Assembly (NCBI RefSeq): GCF_009793335.1
Contig: NZ_WING01000001.1
Span: 1,240,001 to 1,304,000 of the forward strand
Origin: Actinomadura sp. J1-007
GTDB taxonomy: Bacteria; Actinomycetota; Actinomycetes; Streptosporangiales; Streptosporangiaceae
Direction of reading: 5' to 3'
Length of the DNA: 64,000 nt
This document shows, piece by piece, positions 38,836 to 48,167 of this stretch. Each line of letters starts with the position of its first letter. The stretch's first letter is position 1. A program made the translations under genes and the position numbers. Below the pieces are notes generated by a model, which saw only the letters and a program-made list of their open reading frames with translations, ran no database searches and had not been told where the DNA came from.

Positions 38836-38936
38836 CCCCCGCCGCCCGCCCCGCCCGTTTCAGGCCCCTCACCCACCCCCATCCGGGACGTCCCGCCGGC
38901 CGGCGGCGGCGCCCGCCCCTCACTGTGGAGGCTGCC

Positions 38937-40025
38937 ATGGCCCGCGCCGCGGTACTGCACCAGGTCGGCGACAAGGAACTGGACCTGCGCGACGACGTCA
39001 CCACCGTCGATCCGGGCCCGGACCAGGTCAAGGTCCAGATCAAGGCGACCGGCGTCTGCCATTCGGACCTGTCCACGATGACCGGCGTGCTGCCCTCGGT
39101 GCCGCCCACCGTGATCGGCCACGAGGGGTCGGGCGTCGTCGTCGAGGCCGGCGAGCACGTCACGCACGTCCAGCCGGGCGACCACGTCGTGATCAACTGG
39201 ACGCCCGACTGCGGCGCCTGCCCCGAGTGCCTGCGCGGCGAGCCGTACCTGTGCATGACGTTCATCGCGCAGGCGTTCAGCGACCCGGCGTTCCGGCTCG
39301 GCGACGGCACCCCCGCGTTCGGCATGGCGGGCGTCGGCACCTGGGCCGAGGAGGTCGTGGTCCCCCGGCAGGGCGTCATCAAGATCGCCGAGGACGTGCC
39401 GTTCGAGTACGCGGCGCTGCTCGGCTGCGGGATCCCGACCGGCGTCGGCGCGGTCGTCAACACCGCCAAGGTCAAGCCGGGGTCGAAGGTGGCCGTGGTC
39501 GGGGCGGGCGGCGTCGGGCTGTCGGTGATCCAGGGCGCGAGGATCGCGGGCGCGTCCACCATCCTCGCGATCGACCCGAACGAGGCCAAGCACCCGATCG
39601 CCAAGCGGTTCGGCGCGACGCACACCGCGACGCTGGACGGCCTGGACGAGACCAAGGGGCTGCTCACGGGCGGGGCGGGCTTCGACTACACCTTCGAGGT
39701 CGTCGGCAAGGCGGCGGCGATCACCACCGCGTGGAACGCCACCCGCCGCGGCGGCGACGTCATCGTGGTCGGCGCCGGGGCCGCCGACGACGAGTGGTCG
39801 CAGAGCGCGTTCGGGCTGCTGTTCGACGGCAAGGCGCTGAAGGCGTCCCTGTACGGCGGCTGCGACCTCAAGCGCGACGTCCCGATGTTCGTGGACCTGT
39901 GGCGGGCGGGGCGGCTCGACCTCGACGGCCTCATCACGCGGCGGATCCGCTTCGAGGACCTCAACGACGCCGTCCAGGCCCTGACCAACGGCGACGTGAT
40001 CCGCCAGGTCGTCCTCTTCGACTGA
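38937..40025 (+). CDS. Zinc-dependent alcohol dehydrogenase
   Basis: 362-residue medium-chain dehydrogenase. The catalytic zinc site is seen in TGVCHSDLSTM (Cys near 39) and GHEGSGVV (His near 62). The structural zinc lobe is CGACPECLRGEPYLC with four cysteines. The cofactor motif is VGAGGVGLSVIQGA near 185. The C-terminal part (LDGLITRRIRFEDLNDAV) matches class III-like/AdhD-type enzymes. It follows the ferredoxin by 101 bases and probably shares the KstR-type promoter. A role in oxidising side-chain alcohols made by CYP125 is plausible. ATG 38937 is preceded by TGGAGG. Confidence 0.88.
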   Translation: MARAAVLHQVGDKELDLRDDVTTVDPGPDQVKVQIKATGVCHSDLSTMTGVLPSVPPTVIGHEGSGVVVEAGEHVTHVQPGDHVVINWTPDCGACPECLRGEPYLCMTFIAQAFSDPAFRLGDGTPAFGMAGVGTWAEEVVVPRQGVIKIAEDVPFEYAALLGCGIPTGVGAVVNTAKVKPGSKVAVVGAGGVGLSVIQGARIAGASTILAIDPNEAKHPIAKRFGATHTATLDGLDETKGLLTGGAGFDYTFEVVGKAAAITTAWNATRRGGDVIVVGAGAADDEWSQSAFGLLFDGKALKASLYGGCDLKRDVPMFVDLWRAGRLDLDGLITRRIRFEDLNDAVQALTNGDVIRQVVLFD

Positions 40026-40085
40026 GCCTCGACCGGGCCGGGTCCCGGACCGCCGGTCCTCCGGCCGGTCCCGGGCCCGCACCGC

Positions 40086-40124
40086 GCGAACGGGCCGCGC
40101 CTCCCCCGGGCGCGGCCCGTTCGC
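40086..40124. terminator. Terminator hairpin after alcohol dehydrogenase
   Basis: Perfect 16-bp stem (40086-40101 with 40109-40124, starting GCGAACGGGC) and a seven-base loop, 60 bases after the alcohol dehydrogenase stop. It closes the steroid region. Confidence 0.75.
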
Positions 40125-40186
40125 ACGCGACATCGCCTGCGGGACGGGGGATTTCGGCGATCCGGTTGGTCCGCGGAACGCCCGGC

Positions 40187-42136
40187 ATGTCATCCTTCTT
40201 CGTGTTCACAACGGACTCGGGAGCGTGGGTGGCGAACGCATTCGGAACGGGGCGGACGGGGCGGGCCGGCCGCACCGGAACGGCCATCGCGGCGGCCGTC
40301 CTCGCCGCGGCGCCGTTCGTCGCCGCGGCCACGGCGCCCGCCGCGCAGGCCGCCGCCGCGCCCTCCGGGGCCGCCGCCGCGCCGTCCCCGACCCGCATCC
40401 GCGACGTCCAGGGCGCGCGGCACGTGTCGCCGCTGAACGGCCGCGACGTGGCGCAGGTCCCGGGGGTCGTGACGGCCCTGACGAGCAACGGGTTCTGGAT
40501 GCAGGACCCGCGGCCCGACCGCAACCCCGCGACGAGCGAGGGCGTCTTCGTCTTCACCCGCACCCGCCCGTCCGCCGCCGTCGGCGACGCGGTCCGCGTG
40601 GACGGGAAGGTCAGCGAGTTCCGGCCCGGCGGCCCGTCCTCGGCCAACCTCAGCCGTACCGAGATCGACGCGACGGCCACCGCGGTCGACGCGCACGGCC
40701 GGCCGCTCCCGCCGCCCGTCGTGATCGGGCCGGGCGGGCGCAGGCCGCCGCACGCGCCGCGCGTGCCGGGCGCGCCGCGCAACGTCGAGAAGGGCGGCCG
40801 GCTCTCGCCCGCGCGCAGCGCGCTGGACTTCTACGAGGCGCTCGAAGGGATGCGGGTCCGGATCGAGAACGCCGTCGCCGTGGGCCCGACCCGCGACGGC
40901 CGGATCCCCGTGCTGCCCGCAGGCGGCAAGGGCGCGGGGCCGCGGACCAAGCGCGGCGGCGTCCTGCTCCGGGAGGGCGGCGCCGAGCGCGTCCTGCTCG
41001 ACGACGCCCTCGCGCCGCTGCCCGCCGTGAACGTCGGCGACCGGCTGCCCGGCGCGGTCGAGGGCGTGATCGACTACGTGGCCGGCGACTTCACGCTGCT
41101 GCCCACCGCCGCGCCGAAGGCCGAGGACGGCCGGCTGCCCCGGGAGGCGACCCGCGCGCAGCGGCCGGGCGAGCTCGCCGTCGCGACCGCCGGCCTCGAC
41201 GGGCTCAGCCCCGACAGCCCGCGCGAGCGCTACGAGACCGTCGCGCGCGACGTGGTGGACGGCCTGAAGTCGCCCGACCTCATCGCGGTCGGCGGCATGG
41301 ACGACAACAGCGGGCCGAAGGACGACGGCACCGTCGCCGCCGACCAGACGGCGGCCGAGCTCATCACCGCGATCAGCGCCGCGGGCGGCCCGGCGTACGA
41401 CTGGCGGTCGGTCTCGCCGCGCGACAACGCCGACGGCGGCCAGCGGGGCGCCAACGACCGCGCCGGGTTCCTGTTCCGCACCGACCGGGGCCTCAGCTTC
41501 GTCGACCGGCCCGCGCCGTCCGGCTCCGACGACCCGCCGCCCGCCTCGCGCCGGGACCTCACGGTCGCGGCGACCCGCGCCACCGCCTCGGGCCTGACCC
41601 TCAGCCCCGGCCGGATCGCGCCCGCCAACCCGGTCTGGAGCGGCGCCCGCAAGCCCCTCGCGGGCGAGGTGCGGTGGAAGGGCCGCCGCATCGTCGTGGT
41701 CGCCGGGCAGTGGTACCCGAGGACGTCGGACGACCAGCCGGTGTTCGGCCGCCACCAGCCCCCGCGCCGTCCGACCGAGTGGCGGCGCGACGCGCAGTCG
41801 CAGGTGGTCGCGGCCTTCGTCCGGTCGCTGCGCGGCTCCGACGTGATCGTGGCGGGCGACCTCAACGAGGGCGAGTCCACCGTGACGATCAAGGAGTTCA
41901 CCCGGCGGACGGGCCTCGCCGACCTGCCCGCCCGGCTGCCCGCCGCCGAGCGCTACACGACGGTGGCCTCCGGCGACTCGCAGGTCACCGACCACATCCT
42001 GATCAGCCCGTCGCTCGCGCGCCGCAAGCACGAGTTCGACGTGGTGCACCGCGAGGCCGAGTTCGCCGACCGGCCCGGCGACCGCGATCCGACGATCGTC
42101 CGCATCGACCTGTCCGGCCGCGGAGCCCGCCGGTAG
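40187..42136 (+). CDS. Secreted endonuclease/exonuclease/phosphatase-family nuclease
   Basis: 649-residue protein with an N-terminal signal peptide. The hydrophobic Ala-rich segment TAIAAAVLAAAPFVAAATAP ends in AQA, a likely signal peptidase site near residue 50. An OB-like domain of extracellular nucleases follows (DVAQVPGVVTALTSNGFWMQD, about 85-105), then an EEP domain in the C-terminal half with VIVAGDLNEGES and SQVTDHILISPSL, the Asp-Asn and Asp-His metal/catalytic motifs. Start choice is uncertain. ATG 40187 is used, but GTGs at 40204 and 40231 are in frame and no strong ribosome site is seen. It probably degrades extracellular DNA or phosphoesters. Confidence 0.78.
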   Translation: MSSFFVFTTDSGAWVANAFGTGRTGRAGRTGTAIAAAVLAAAPFVAAATAPAAQAAAAPSGAAAAPSPTRIRDVQGARHVSPLNGRDVAQVPGVVTALTSNGFWMQDPRPDRNPATSEGVFVFTRTRPSAAVGDAVRVDGKVSEFRPGGPSSANLSRTEIDATATAVDAHGRPLPPPVVIGPGGRRPPHAPRVPGAPRNVEKGGRLSPARSALDFYEALEGMRVRIENAVAVGPTRDGRIPVLPAGGKGAGPRTKRGGVLLREGGAERVLLDDALAPLPAVNVGDRLPGAVEGVIDYVAGDFTLLPTAAPKAEDGRLPREATRAQRPGELAVATAGLDGLSPDSPRERYETVARDVVDGLKSPDLIAVGGMDDNSGPKDDGTVAADQTAAELITAISAAGGPAYDWRSVSPRDNADGGQRGANDRAGFLFRTDRGLSFVDRPAPSGSDDPPPASRRDLTVAATRATASGLTLSPGRIAPANPVWSGARKPLAGEVRWKGRRIVVVAGQWYPRTSDDQPVFGRHQPPRRPTEWRRDAQSQVVAAFVRSLRGSDVIVAGDLNEGESTVTIKEFTRRTGLADLPARLPAAERYTTVASGDSQVTDHILISPSLARRKHEFDVVHREAEFADRPGDRDPTIVRIDLSGRGARR

Positions 42137-42256
42137 GCGGTGGGCTTTCGGCCATACCGAAGATTCGGCACGGTACGGCCCCGAACGCCTCCGGTGTTTT
42201 CCCGTCCCTCCCCCGGGAAGCGGTCGGTCGTCACACCCCCCACCGGGAGGACGCAA

Positions 42257-42445
42257 ATGGCCTACAGGAGATACGCGCCGAGGATCGGCATCGTCGGCCT
42301 CATCTACGTCATCATCGGCATCTTCGTCGCCTGGGACCGCGGCTACATCACCACGTCCCTGATCCGATGGGTGGTGAGCGCGCTGCTCGCCATCCTCCTC
42401 TGGTTCCTGGTCCTGCTCGGCGTGGACCTCCACATCCGCGCCTGA
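42257..42445 (+). CDS. Small two-helix membrane protein
   Basis: 62-residue protein with two hydrophobic segments (IGIVGLIYVIIGIFVAW, about 10-26, and WVVSALLAILLWFLVLLGV, about 38-56) and a basic N-terminus MAYRRYAPR. ATG 42257 follows GGGAGGACGCAA, a good ribosome site. I do not recognise a function; small proteins of this shape are common and conserved in actinobacteria. Confidence 0.72.
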   Translation: MAYRRYAPRIGIVGLIYVIIGIFVAWDRGYITTSLIRWVVSALLAILLWFLVLLGVDLHIRA

Positions 42446-42539
42446 CCCGGAACGGCCCGCGCGGCCCGTGTCCGGGGGGACAGCCCCAAGTCGCGCCCGA
42501 GTGATAGACCGCCTTGTCCCACGAGGATACGTTTCGTCC

Positions 42540-42620
42540 ATGGCTAAAGGTGGATGCAGTTGTGGACACGGCGGAAGTTGCTCCTGCCCGAAGGGCTGCT
42601 CCTGCGGCTGCAACGGGTGA
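42540..42620 (+). CDS. 26-residue metallothionein-like Cys-rich peptide
   Basis: A complete 27-codon frame beginning ATGGCTAAAGG encodes a 26-residue peptide with seven cysteines (6, 8, 14, 16, 20, 22, 24), one His (10), no aromatic residues and many Gly/Ser. Cysteine spacing is CxC-x5-CxC-x3-CxCxC. As I recall, the 25-residue copper metallothionein of Neurospora crassa has CxC-x5-CxC-x3-CxC-x2-C, almost the same. GAGGA (42523-42527) lies twelve bases upstream. The first half uses GCT, AAA, GGT, GGA, AGT and TGT, unlike the GC-ending codons of neighbours. It is predicted to bind Cu(I) or Zn(II) in the cytoplasm. It is flanked by a small membrane protein and a convergent hypothetical gene. Confidence 0.68.
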   Translation: MAKGGCSCGHGGSCSCPKGCSCGCNG

Positions 42621-42660
42621 TCGCCGGCACCGGCGGGGGCCGTCCGGGGCGGGTCCGCCG

Positions 42661-43713
42661 TCAGCGCGGCAGCCGCCTGCGGACGGCCCTTCGGTGCCTT
42701 CCGTAGAGCCGCGCCGGTGACGAGAACCGCGTGAACATGAACCACGGCTGCTTCGCGACCCGTCCACCGAGCGCGGCGAAATGGCGCGCGGCGGCCTGGA
42801 CGTCGCCGCCCGCCGCGAAGCAGTAGGCGAAATGGTTGTGCGCGTGGATCGTCCCCAGGGTGGGGACGGCGTCCGGGTGCAGGACCGACCGCTCGGCCGC
42901 CCAGCGCAGTTCCCCGCGCACTTCCGGATGGGAGAGATAGGCGGCCATTCTCGCCTTGGACTCGAACAGGTAGGGCTCCAGGTGCGCGGCCGCGAGCAGG
43001 CCGGCGATCGGGCTTCCCGCCGGCGCGAGCGAGGCCGCCTCGCGCGCGAAGTCGAACATCAGGTCGTGCGTGCCGCCCCATTTCCGGCTGGTCCCCATGA
43101 GCATGCCGCCGTGCGCGCCGACGTGCCAGCGGTGCCGGACGGTCACCTCGGTGAAGCGCCGTTCCAGCTCGGGCACGCCGACGCCGAGGCCGCGTCCGGA
43201 CGTCAGCAGGCACGCCCACGGCGTCGGGTCGTTCGGGTCGCGGGACGCGGCGCGCAGCAGGTCGTCCTCGGCGGTGACCAGGCGGTGCTGGAAGACCACC
43301 ATCGCGTCGTCGCCGGTGTACCTGGCCTGGTACGGCCCGCGCGCCTCCCACGCCCACTTCACCCCGTGCGCGCCGCGCACGAGCAGCGGGAGCGCCCCGT
43401 CCGGCTCGGCGGCGACCCAGTCGTCCAGCCAGTCCGGGCGGCCCTTCTGCTCGGCGCAGAGGTCGAGGAGCCAGTAGCGGGCGTCGGGGTCGGTGGCGCG
43501 TTCCAGCGCCTCCTTGGCGGCCCGCCAGTCGCCGGCCGCGAGCCCCCGGCGGACGAGGGCGCCCTCGTCGATGCCGAGCGCCGGGTCGAGGACCGGTCTG
43601 GCGGGGAGGGCGGGCAGGTCGCGGCGGGTCAGCGGCGGCCCGTCCGGCGGGGTGGACGTCCGCATCGGACGCACGCCGTAGCTCGTCCGCACGTTCTCAT
43701 GGGAGCGCGTCAT
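42661..43713 (-). CDS. Hypothetical actinobacterial protein with helical repeats
   Basis: 350 residues, soluble, largely alpha-helical and alanine-rich. I do not recognise a named family with certainty. The order looks TPR-like: LAAGDWRAAKEALERATDPDARYWLLDLCAE near 55-85, TAEDDLLRAASRDPNDPTPWACLL near 145-170, and a second half with HLEPYLFESKARMAAY and HAHNHFAYCFAAGGDVQAAARHFAALG. Conserved His/Asn/Trp clusters (HVGAHGGMLMGTSRKWGG) hint at a binding site. The start is taken as ATG 43713; an in-frame ATG lies 16 codons later. It has no operon partner; the gap 43714-43917 shows no supported gene. Confidence 0.6.
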   Translation of the reverse strand: MTRSHENVRTSYGVRPMRTSTPPDGPPLTRRDLPALPARPVLDPALGIDEGALVRRGLAAGDWRAAKEALERATDPDARYWLLDLCAEQKGRPDWLDDWVAAEPDGALPLLVRGAHGVKWAWEARGPYQARYTGDDAMVVFQHRLVTAEDDLLRAASRDPNDPTPWACLLTSGRGLGVGVPELERRFTEVTVRHRWHVGAHGGMLMGTSRKWGGTHDLMFDFAREAASLAPAGSPIAGLLAAAHLEPYLFESKARMAAYLSHPEVRGELRWAAERSVLHPDAVPTLGTIHAHNHFAYCFAAGGDVQAAARHFAALGGRVAKQPWFMFTRFSSPARLYGRHRRAVRRRLPR

Positions 43714-43917
43714 CGTTCCTCGGAAATAGGACCGAAGCGAGGTCGCATTAACGTAGCGTGACGGTGCTCGTTTCGGAAGACGCGGAACGATCGGCGAAAA
43801 TGTGATTCAAGCCACAGTGAATAGTGTGCTCCGGGCCTGTCACCTGGGCGTCTATGATCTCGGGAGTTCTGGGTACGGAATGGCGCTCGTCACCGTCCGT
43901 AATGGAAGGGTGGCGTC

Positions 43918-46559
43918 CTAGCCGATCGGGGTGCGCCACAGCAGCGGGGTCTCGCCGCGGTGCCCCGAGTCCGTGCCGAGCGCGAGCAGGTCGGGCCCGA
44001 CGGCGGTGAGTGCGGTGAGGCGCTGCCCGCCCGGCGCGGTGTGGCCGGGCGCGCGCCGCCAGACGCCGCCGTCCGCCGACGTCCACAGGACGACGTCCTG
44101 GCGTCCGGGCCGTCCCGTCGTGCCGGCCGCCGCGAAGCCCTTCGGCGTGGCGGCGAGCGCGGTGACGGCGATCGGCTCGGGCGCGGCCGTGAGCGGGCGC
44201 GCCTGCCACGTCCGGCCGCCGTCCGGCGAGAACGTGATCGCGTTGGCCGCGCCCGACGCCACCAGCACGTCGCCGTGCGCGACGACCCGGTCCAGCGGCC
44301 CGGCCAGTCCGGGCGGCAGCGTCGCCGGGGTCCACTTGAGCCCGTCGGGCGAGGTCCACAGCGCGGGCCTGCCGTCGCGGCGCCCGCCCGCCGCCGCGTA
44401 CCCGGCGGACGTCGCCGCCACGTCGGTCATCCACGCGCCGTCCCCGCCGCCGACCGTGCCCGGCCGCCACGCGCCGAGGTCGGCCGAACGCCACGACCGG
44501 GCGTTCGGCCCGGCCGCGCCGACCGCCACGTAGCCGTGCGGGCCGACGACGGCCGCCTCCGCGACCTGGCCTCGGGGGAACGGCGCCTTCGTCCACGCCG
44601 TCCCGTCGGACGACGTCAGCGTGACGGGCTGCGCGGGCCTGCCCTCGGCGCGGCCCACCGCGAGCCAGCCGCGCGGGCCGTGCACGACGTCGGTCAGCCG
44701 CTGGCGCGGCGCGGCCGCCGGGAGCCTGGCCCGCGTCCAGGCGTCCGAACGCGCCGGGGACGTCCAGATCGCGGGGGCGCCGTTCGTGCTGCCCACCGCC
44801 ACGGCGCGGTCTCCGAACGCGGCGACGGACCGGAGCGTGCGCTCGGACGTGACCGCGCCCGCGACCTTGGCGAGATCGGCCCCGGACAGGAACGCGTCGC
44901 CGCCCGTACGCCCGGCGGCGACCGGCGTCCCGCCCGCCGCGACCGTCAGCGCGGCGACGCCGACCGGCCCGCCGAGCGGGGCGCCCGGCTGCCAGGAGCG
45001 GCCGTCGGCGCTCCGCAGGACCGACGTCCCGCCCTTGCCGCGCACCAGCGCCGCGAGCCCCGCCGCGGATCCTCCGAGTCGTTCGGTGCCGGTGTAGCGG
45101 GCTCCGCCGACCTGCCCGACGGGGGCCCACGCCTGCCCGTCCGGCGAGCCGAACACGACGCCGTACCGCTGGGTCTTGCGCTTCTTCTTCCTGCCCGTCG
45201 TCTTCTTGCCCTCGCGTACCGCGAAGAAGCCCTTCGGGCCCGCGACGAGGTCCTTGACCGCGCCGTACGAGCCGTTGGCCTGGCGGACGTTCACCGGAGC
45301 CCAGGTGCGCCCGCCGTCCGACGAGCGCCACACGCCCTCGCCCCGGACCACGCTCCTGCGCTTCTTGCCCTTCCTGCCCTTCCTGGTCACGGTGCGGGCG
45401 GACGTGCCGTGCGCGACGACCACGTTCCCGGCGGACGCGACGCGGTCCAGGCCCGTGACGCCGGTCGCGGCGAGGCCCTCCACCCGCTGCCACGCGCGCC
45501 CGTCCGGCGACGTCCAGAGGACGCCGCGCGGCTCGCCCTTGCCGTTCGGCGGCGTCGTCCCGGCGGCCACGAACCCGGCGGCCACGCGGACGAGCCCGGT
45601 CACGCGGTCCTTCGGGCCGAACGCGGACGGCGGCTGCCGCGTCCAGCTCCCGCCGTCGCCGCTCGTCCACGCGACCGTCTCCCCCGCCGGGTTCTGGCCG
45701 AGCGCGACCCACGACCCGTCCGTCCCGGCGAGCAGGCGCGGCCGGTCGCCGGGGGACGGCTCGGCGCCGTCCGCGGCGCGGACCCGGGCGAGGCGCCAGC
45801 TCCGGCCCGCGTCGCCCGACACGAGGAACTCGGCGCGCTCGCGGCCCGGACGCGCGCCCGCGGGGGCCTCCGTCCCGGCGGCGACGAGCGTGTCGCCCGC
45901 GGACGCGACGGCCGACAGCTCCTGCGCCATGCCGTCGGACTCGGCGGCCGGATCGGTCGCGAAGAACCGTTCGGCGTTGACGGGAACGGCGGCCCGCGCG
46001 CGCTTGGTGCCCTTGCCATCACCCTGCGCGGCGACGTACACGGCACCGCCGCCCACGACGAGCACGGCCCCGGCGGCGATGGCCAGCGGCTTGAGGTTGC
46101 GCCGCCCGCGCGCCGTCCCGGCGGGCGTCTCCGTCCCGGCCGCCGCGACGTCTTCGGCGGACGGGATGGGCGCGACCTTCACCCCCAGCTCGTCCGTCCG
46201 CCCGACCGGCTTCTCCGCCTTCTTAGGCGCTTGCTTGGCGGTGGCTTTGGCGCTTGCTTTGGCGGTGGCTTTGGCGGCCTTATCTGGACTCTCGGGGTGT
46301 CCGCCGGGCGCTTGGCGTTGGGGACGGGCTCGGGAGGGGCGTCGGTGCCGTCCCAGGCGAGGCCGGCTGTGCGCCAGGCGGTGTGGGCGCGCTGCCACGG
46401 GGACGTCGAGGGGTCGGCGGGACGTCCGCCGAGCTCGGCCGCGTCGCCGAACGTGAGGCGGCCGCGGATCCGCCGGGACCCGAGCGGCCCGTCCCCGGCC
46501 GGCGCGCGGCCCTCGGCCACGACGTCGGCACCGTCCTGTTCGGGGATCCTCGCCGTCAC
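43918..46559 (-). CDS. Membrane-anchored Asp-box (BNR) beta-propeller protein (frameshifted)
   Basis: About 880 residues after repair. The N-terminus from GTG 46559 (VTARIPEQDGADVV, ribosome site AAGGAG) reaches NAKRPADTPR. The remainder starts ESPDKAAKATAKASAKATAK in another frame. One C added in the run complementary to 46294-46297 joins them. An Ala/Lys-rich linker (AKATAKASAKATAKQAPKKAEK) precedes one transmembrane helix (LAIAAGAVLVVGGGAVYVAA). The rest carries at least eleven Asp-box motifs of the SxDGxxW kind (WTSPDGRAWQR, RSSDGGRTWAP, GSPDGQAWAP, TSADGGVWRR and others). This predicts an extracytoplasmic beta-propeller. No sialidase catalytic set is evident, so a binding or structural role is more likely. 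Confidence 0.72.
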
Positions 46560-46678
46560 TCGCGCTCCTTCACCACCGAGCCGTCAACGATGGCTCACCA
46601 TCAAACCGCGCCACGGCGCCGCCCGTGCGGACAACGACGTGAACGGCGGCCGATAGGCCGCGGAGCGTTCCTATCACC

Positions 46679-47287
46679 TCAGGGGCGGTGAATATGATCT
46701 TTCATCTCGATCGCCCCCTTGTAGGCGATCCCGGTCACGCGCAGGACGGGGGCGCCGGGCGGCGCCTGGCCGCGCAGGTCGCCGGACACGCCGAGCCCGC
46801 CGAACTCCACCCGCACGCCGGGCGGGACGAGGATCTCGACCGTGGACTTGTAGGCGAGGACGCGGATCGAGGTGACCGGGCCGCCGAGCTCCGCGCAGCG
46901 CAGGTCGAGCAGCGAGCCGCCCTTGTAGACGACGCTGGTGAACGAGGTCGGCAGCGGCCACCGGCCGCTGCGCCGGACGTGGCTCTTGTAGGCGAGCTGG
47001 AACCGGCCGGCGAGCGACACGGCGGGCCGGCCGCCGGGGCACTCCCCCGCGGACGCCTCGTCCGGCGCAGCGGGCAGGTCGGCGGAGAGCCTGCCCAGGT
47101 CGCGGTGGGTGCGGGCGGCGAGCGCGAGGTCGATGCGCTCGTCCAGCTCCCCCTCGGTCAGCCGCCCCTCGGCGTACGCGGTGTGCAGCCGCACGAGCAC
47201 GTCGTCCCGTTCCCGGTCGGACGCGCGCAGGTCCGCTGCGGCGGTGCGCGGGTCCGCGGCGGTGCGCGGTCGCTGTTCGACGCTCAT
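46679..47287 (-). CDS. DUF1707 domain protein with LiaF-like C-terminal region
   Basis: 202 residues. The N-terminal DUF1707 domain (LRASDRERDDVLVRLHTAYAEGRLTEGELDERI, about 20-52, shown here as its start and end) is the short helical module common in actinobacterial membrane and signalling proteins. The C-terminal half has repeating beta-strand segments with the AYKS/YKG theme (FQLAYKSHVRRSG, SVVYKGGSL, VLAYKSTVEILVP, GIAYKGAIEM), like the cell-wall-active LiaF-type domain. ATG 47287 is preceded by GGAGGGGAG. No membrane segment is seen. Function is unknown. Confidence 0.75.
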   Translation of the reverse strand: MSVEQRPRTAADPRTAAADLRASDRERDDVLVRLHTAYAEGRLTEGELDERIDLALAARTHRDLGRLSADLPAAPDEASAGECPGGRPAVSLAGRFQLAYKSHVRRSGRWPLPTSFTSVVYKGGSLLDLRCAELGGPVTSIRVLAYKSTVEILVPPGVRVEFGGLGVSGDLRGQAPPGAPVLRVTGIAYKGAIEMKDHIHRP

Positions 47288-47525
47288 CACATCTCCCCTC
47301 CGAGGCGGTGCCTCCGACCCCGGCGCCTCCAACGGCTGTAAGGCCGCGTCCACGGCGAAACGAGATGTATCGTAACTCACCTTCTCCGACTTTCCCGGCG
47401 AACCGCCGGTTCCGGCCGCACCCGCGATCGCGTCCGCCGTCCGACGCGCCTCCCCGCCTGCGGGTCCGGCGCGGACCCGTCCACTAGATTCGGAGCCGCC
47501 CGTCGATCTTGGAGGGGGACCGGTC

Positions 47526-48167
47526 ATGGGCGGAACGGCCATCGGCGGAGGCGCGGTGCGCGGCGCCACCGGGGGGAGCGTCGGCGGCGGCGCGGTCGGC
47601 AACGCGCACGGCCCGTACACGCTGTACGACCTCGACATGCTGCCGGAGGAGGGCCGCCGCTACGAGCTGGCGGACGGCTGGCTGACCGAGCTGCCCGGCG
47701 ACCTGTGGCACGACAACGCGGCCGAGCGGCTCAAGGGCATCCTCAAGGACGCGGCGCGGCAGGCCGACGCCGACGTGCACGTCGCGGGGACGCCGCAGTA
47801 CGTCACCACGCCCGCGGGGATCCGCAGGCCCGACGTGTTCATGGTCGGGCGCGACGTCGCCCGCACCGCACTGGAGCGACGGACCCGCACCTACTACGGG
47901 CCCGACCTGCTGCTGGTCGCCGAGATCGTCACGCCCCGCACCGGCAACGAGCACACCGACCGGGTCAGCAAGGTCGCCGAGTACGCCGCGGCGGGGATCC
48001 CGCACTACTGGCTGGTCGACCTGGAGCCGCGCCCGATGGTGACGCTGCTGGAGCTGCGCCGCGACGGCTACCGCCTCGCCCGCAAGGCCCGTTCCGGGGA
48101 GACGATCACGGTCGAGCGGCCGTTCCCCGTCGCGTTCGACCCCGCCCGCCTGTCGGAGATGGAGTGA
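47526..48167 (+). CDS. Uma2 family (DUF820) PD-(D/E)XK nuclease-fold protein
   Basis: 213 residues. A Gly-rich N-terminus of about 30 residues (GGTAIGGGAVRGATGG) precedes a Uma2 domain beginning YTLYDLDMLPEEGRRYELADGWL. The nuclease-fold residues are visible as the Asp in RRPDVFMVG, Glu in LLVAEIVTP and the SKVAEYAAAGIPHYWLVDLE segment. The family is very common in actinobacteria and cyanobacteria as multicopy genes, and its biological role is not established. Its 3-prime end overlaps the convergent membrane-protein gene by 62 bases. Confidence 0.82.
   Translation: MGGTAIGGGAVRGATGGSVGGGAVGNAHGPYTLYDLDMLPEEGRRYELADGWLTELPGDLWHDNAAERLKGILKDAARQADADVHVAGTPQYVTTPAGIRRPDVFMVGRDVARTALERRTRTYYGPDLLLVAEIVTPRTGNEHTDRVSKVAEYAAAGIPHYWLVDLEPRPMVTLLELRRDGYRLARKARSGETITVERPFPVAFDPARLSEME

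Noticed and set aside
43802-43921. A 39-codon plus-strand frame between 43802 and 43921
   Set aside because: No ribosome site, no recognisable composition, and it ends over the stop of the opposing gene. More likely part of the AT-richer promoter region.
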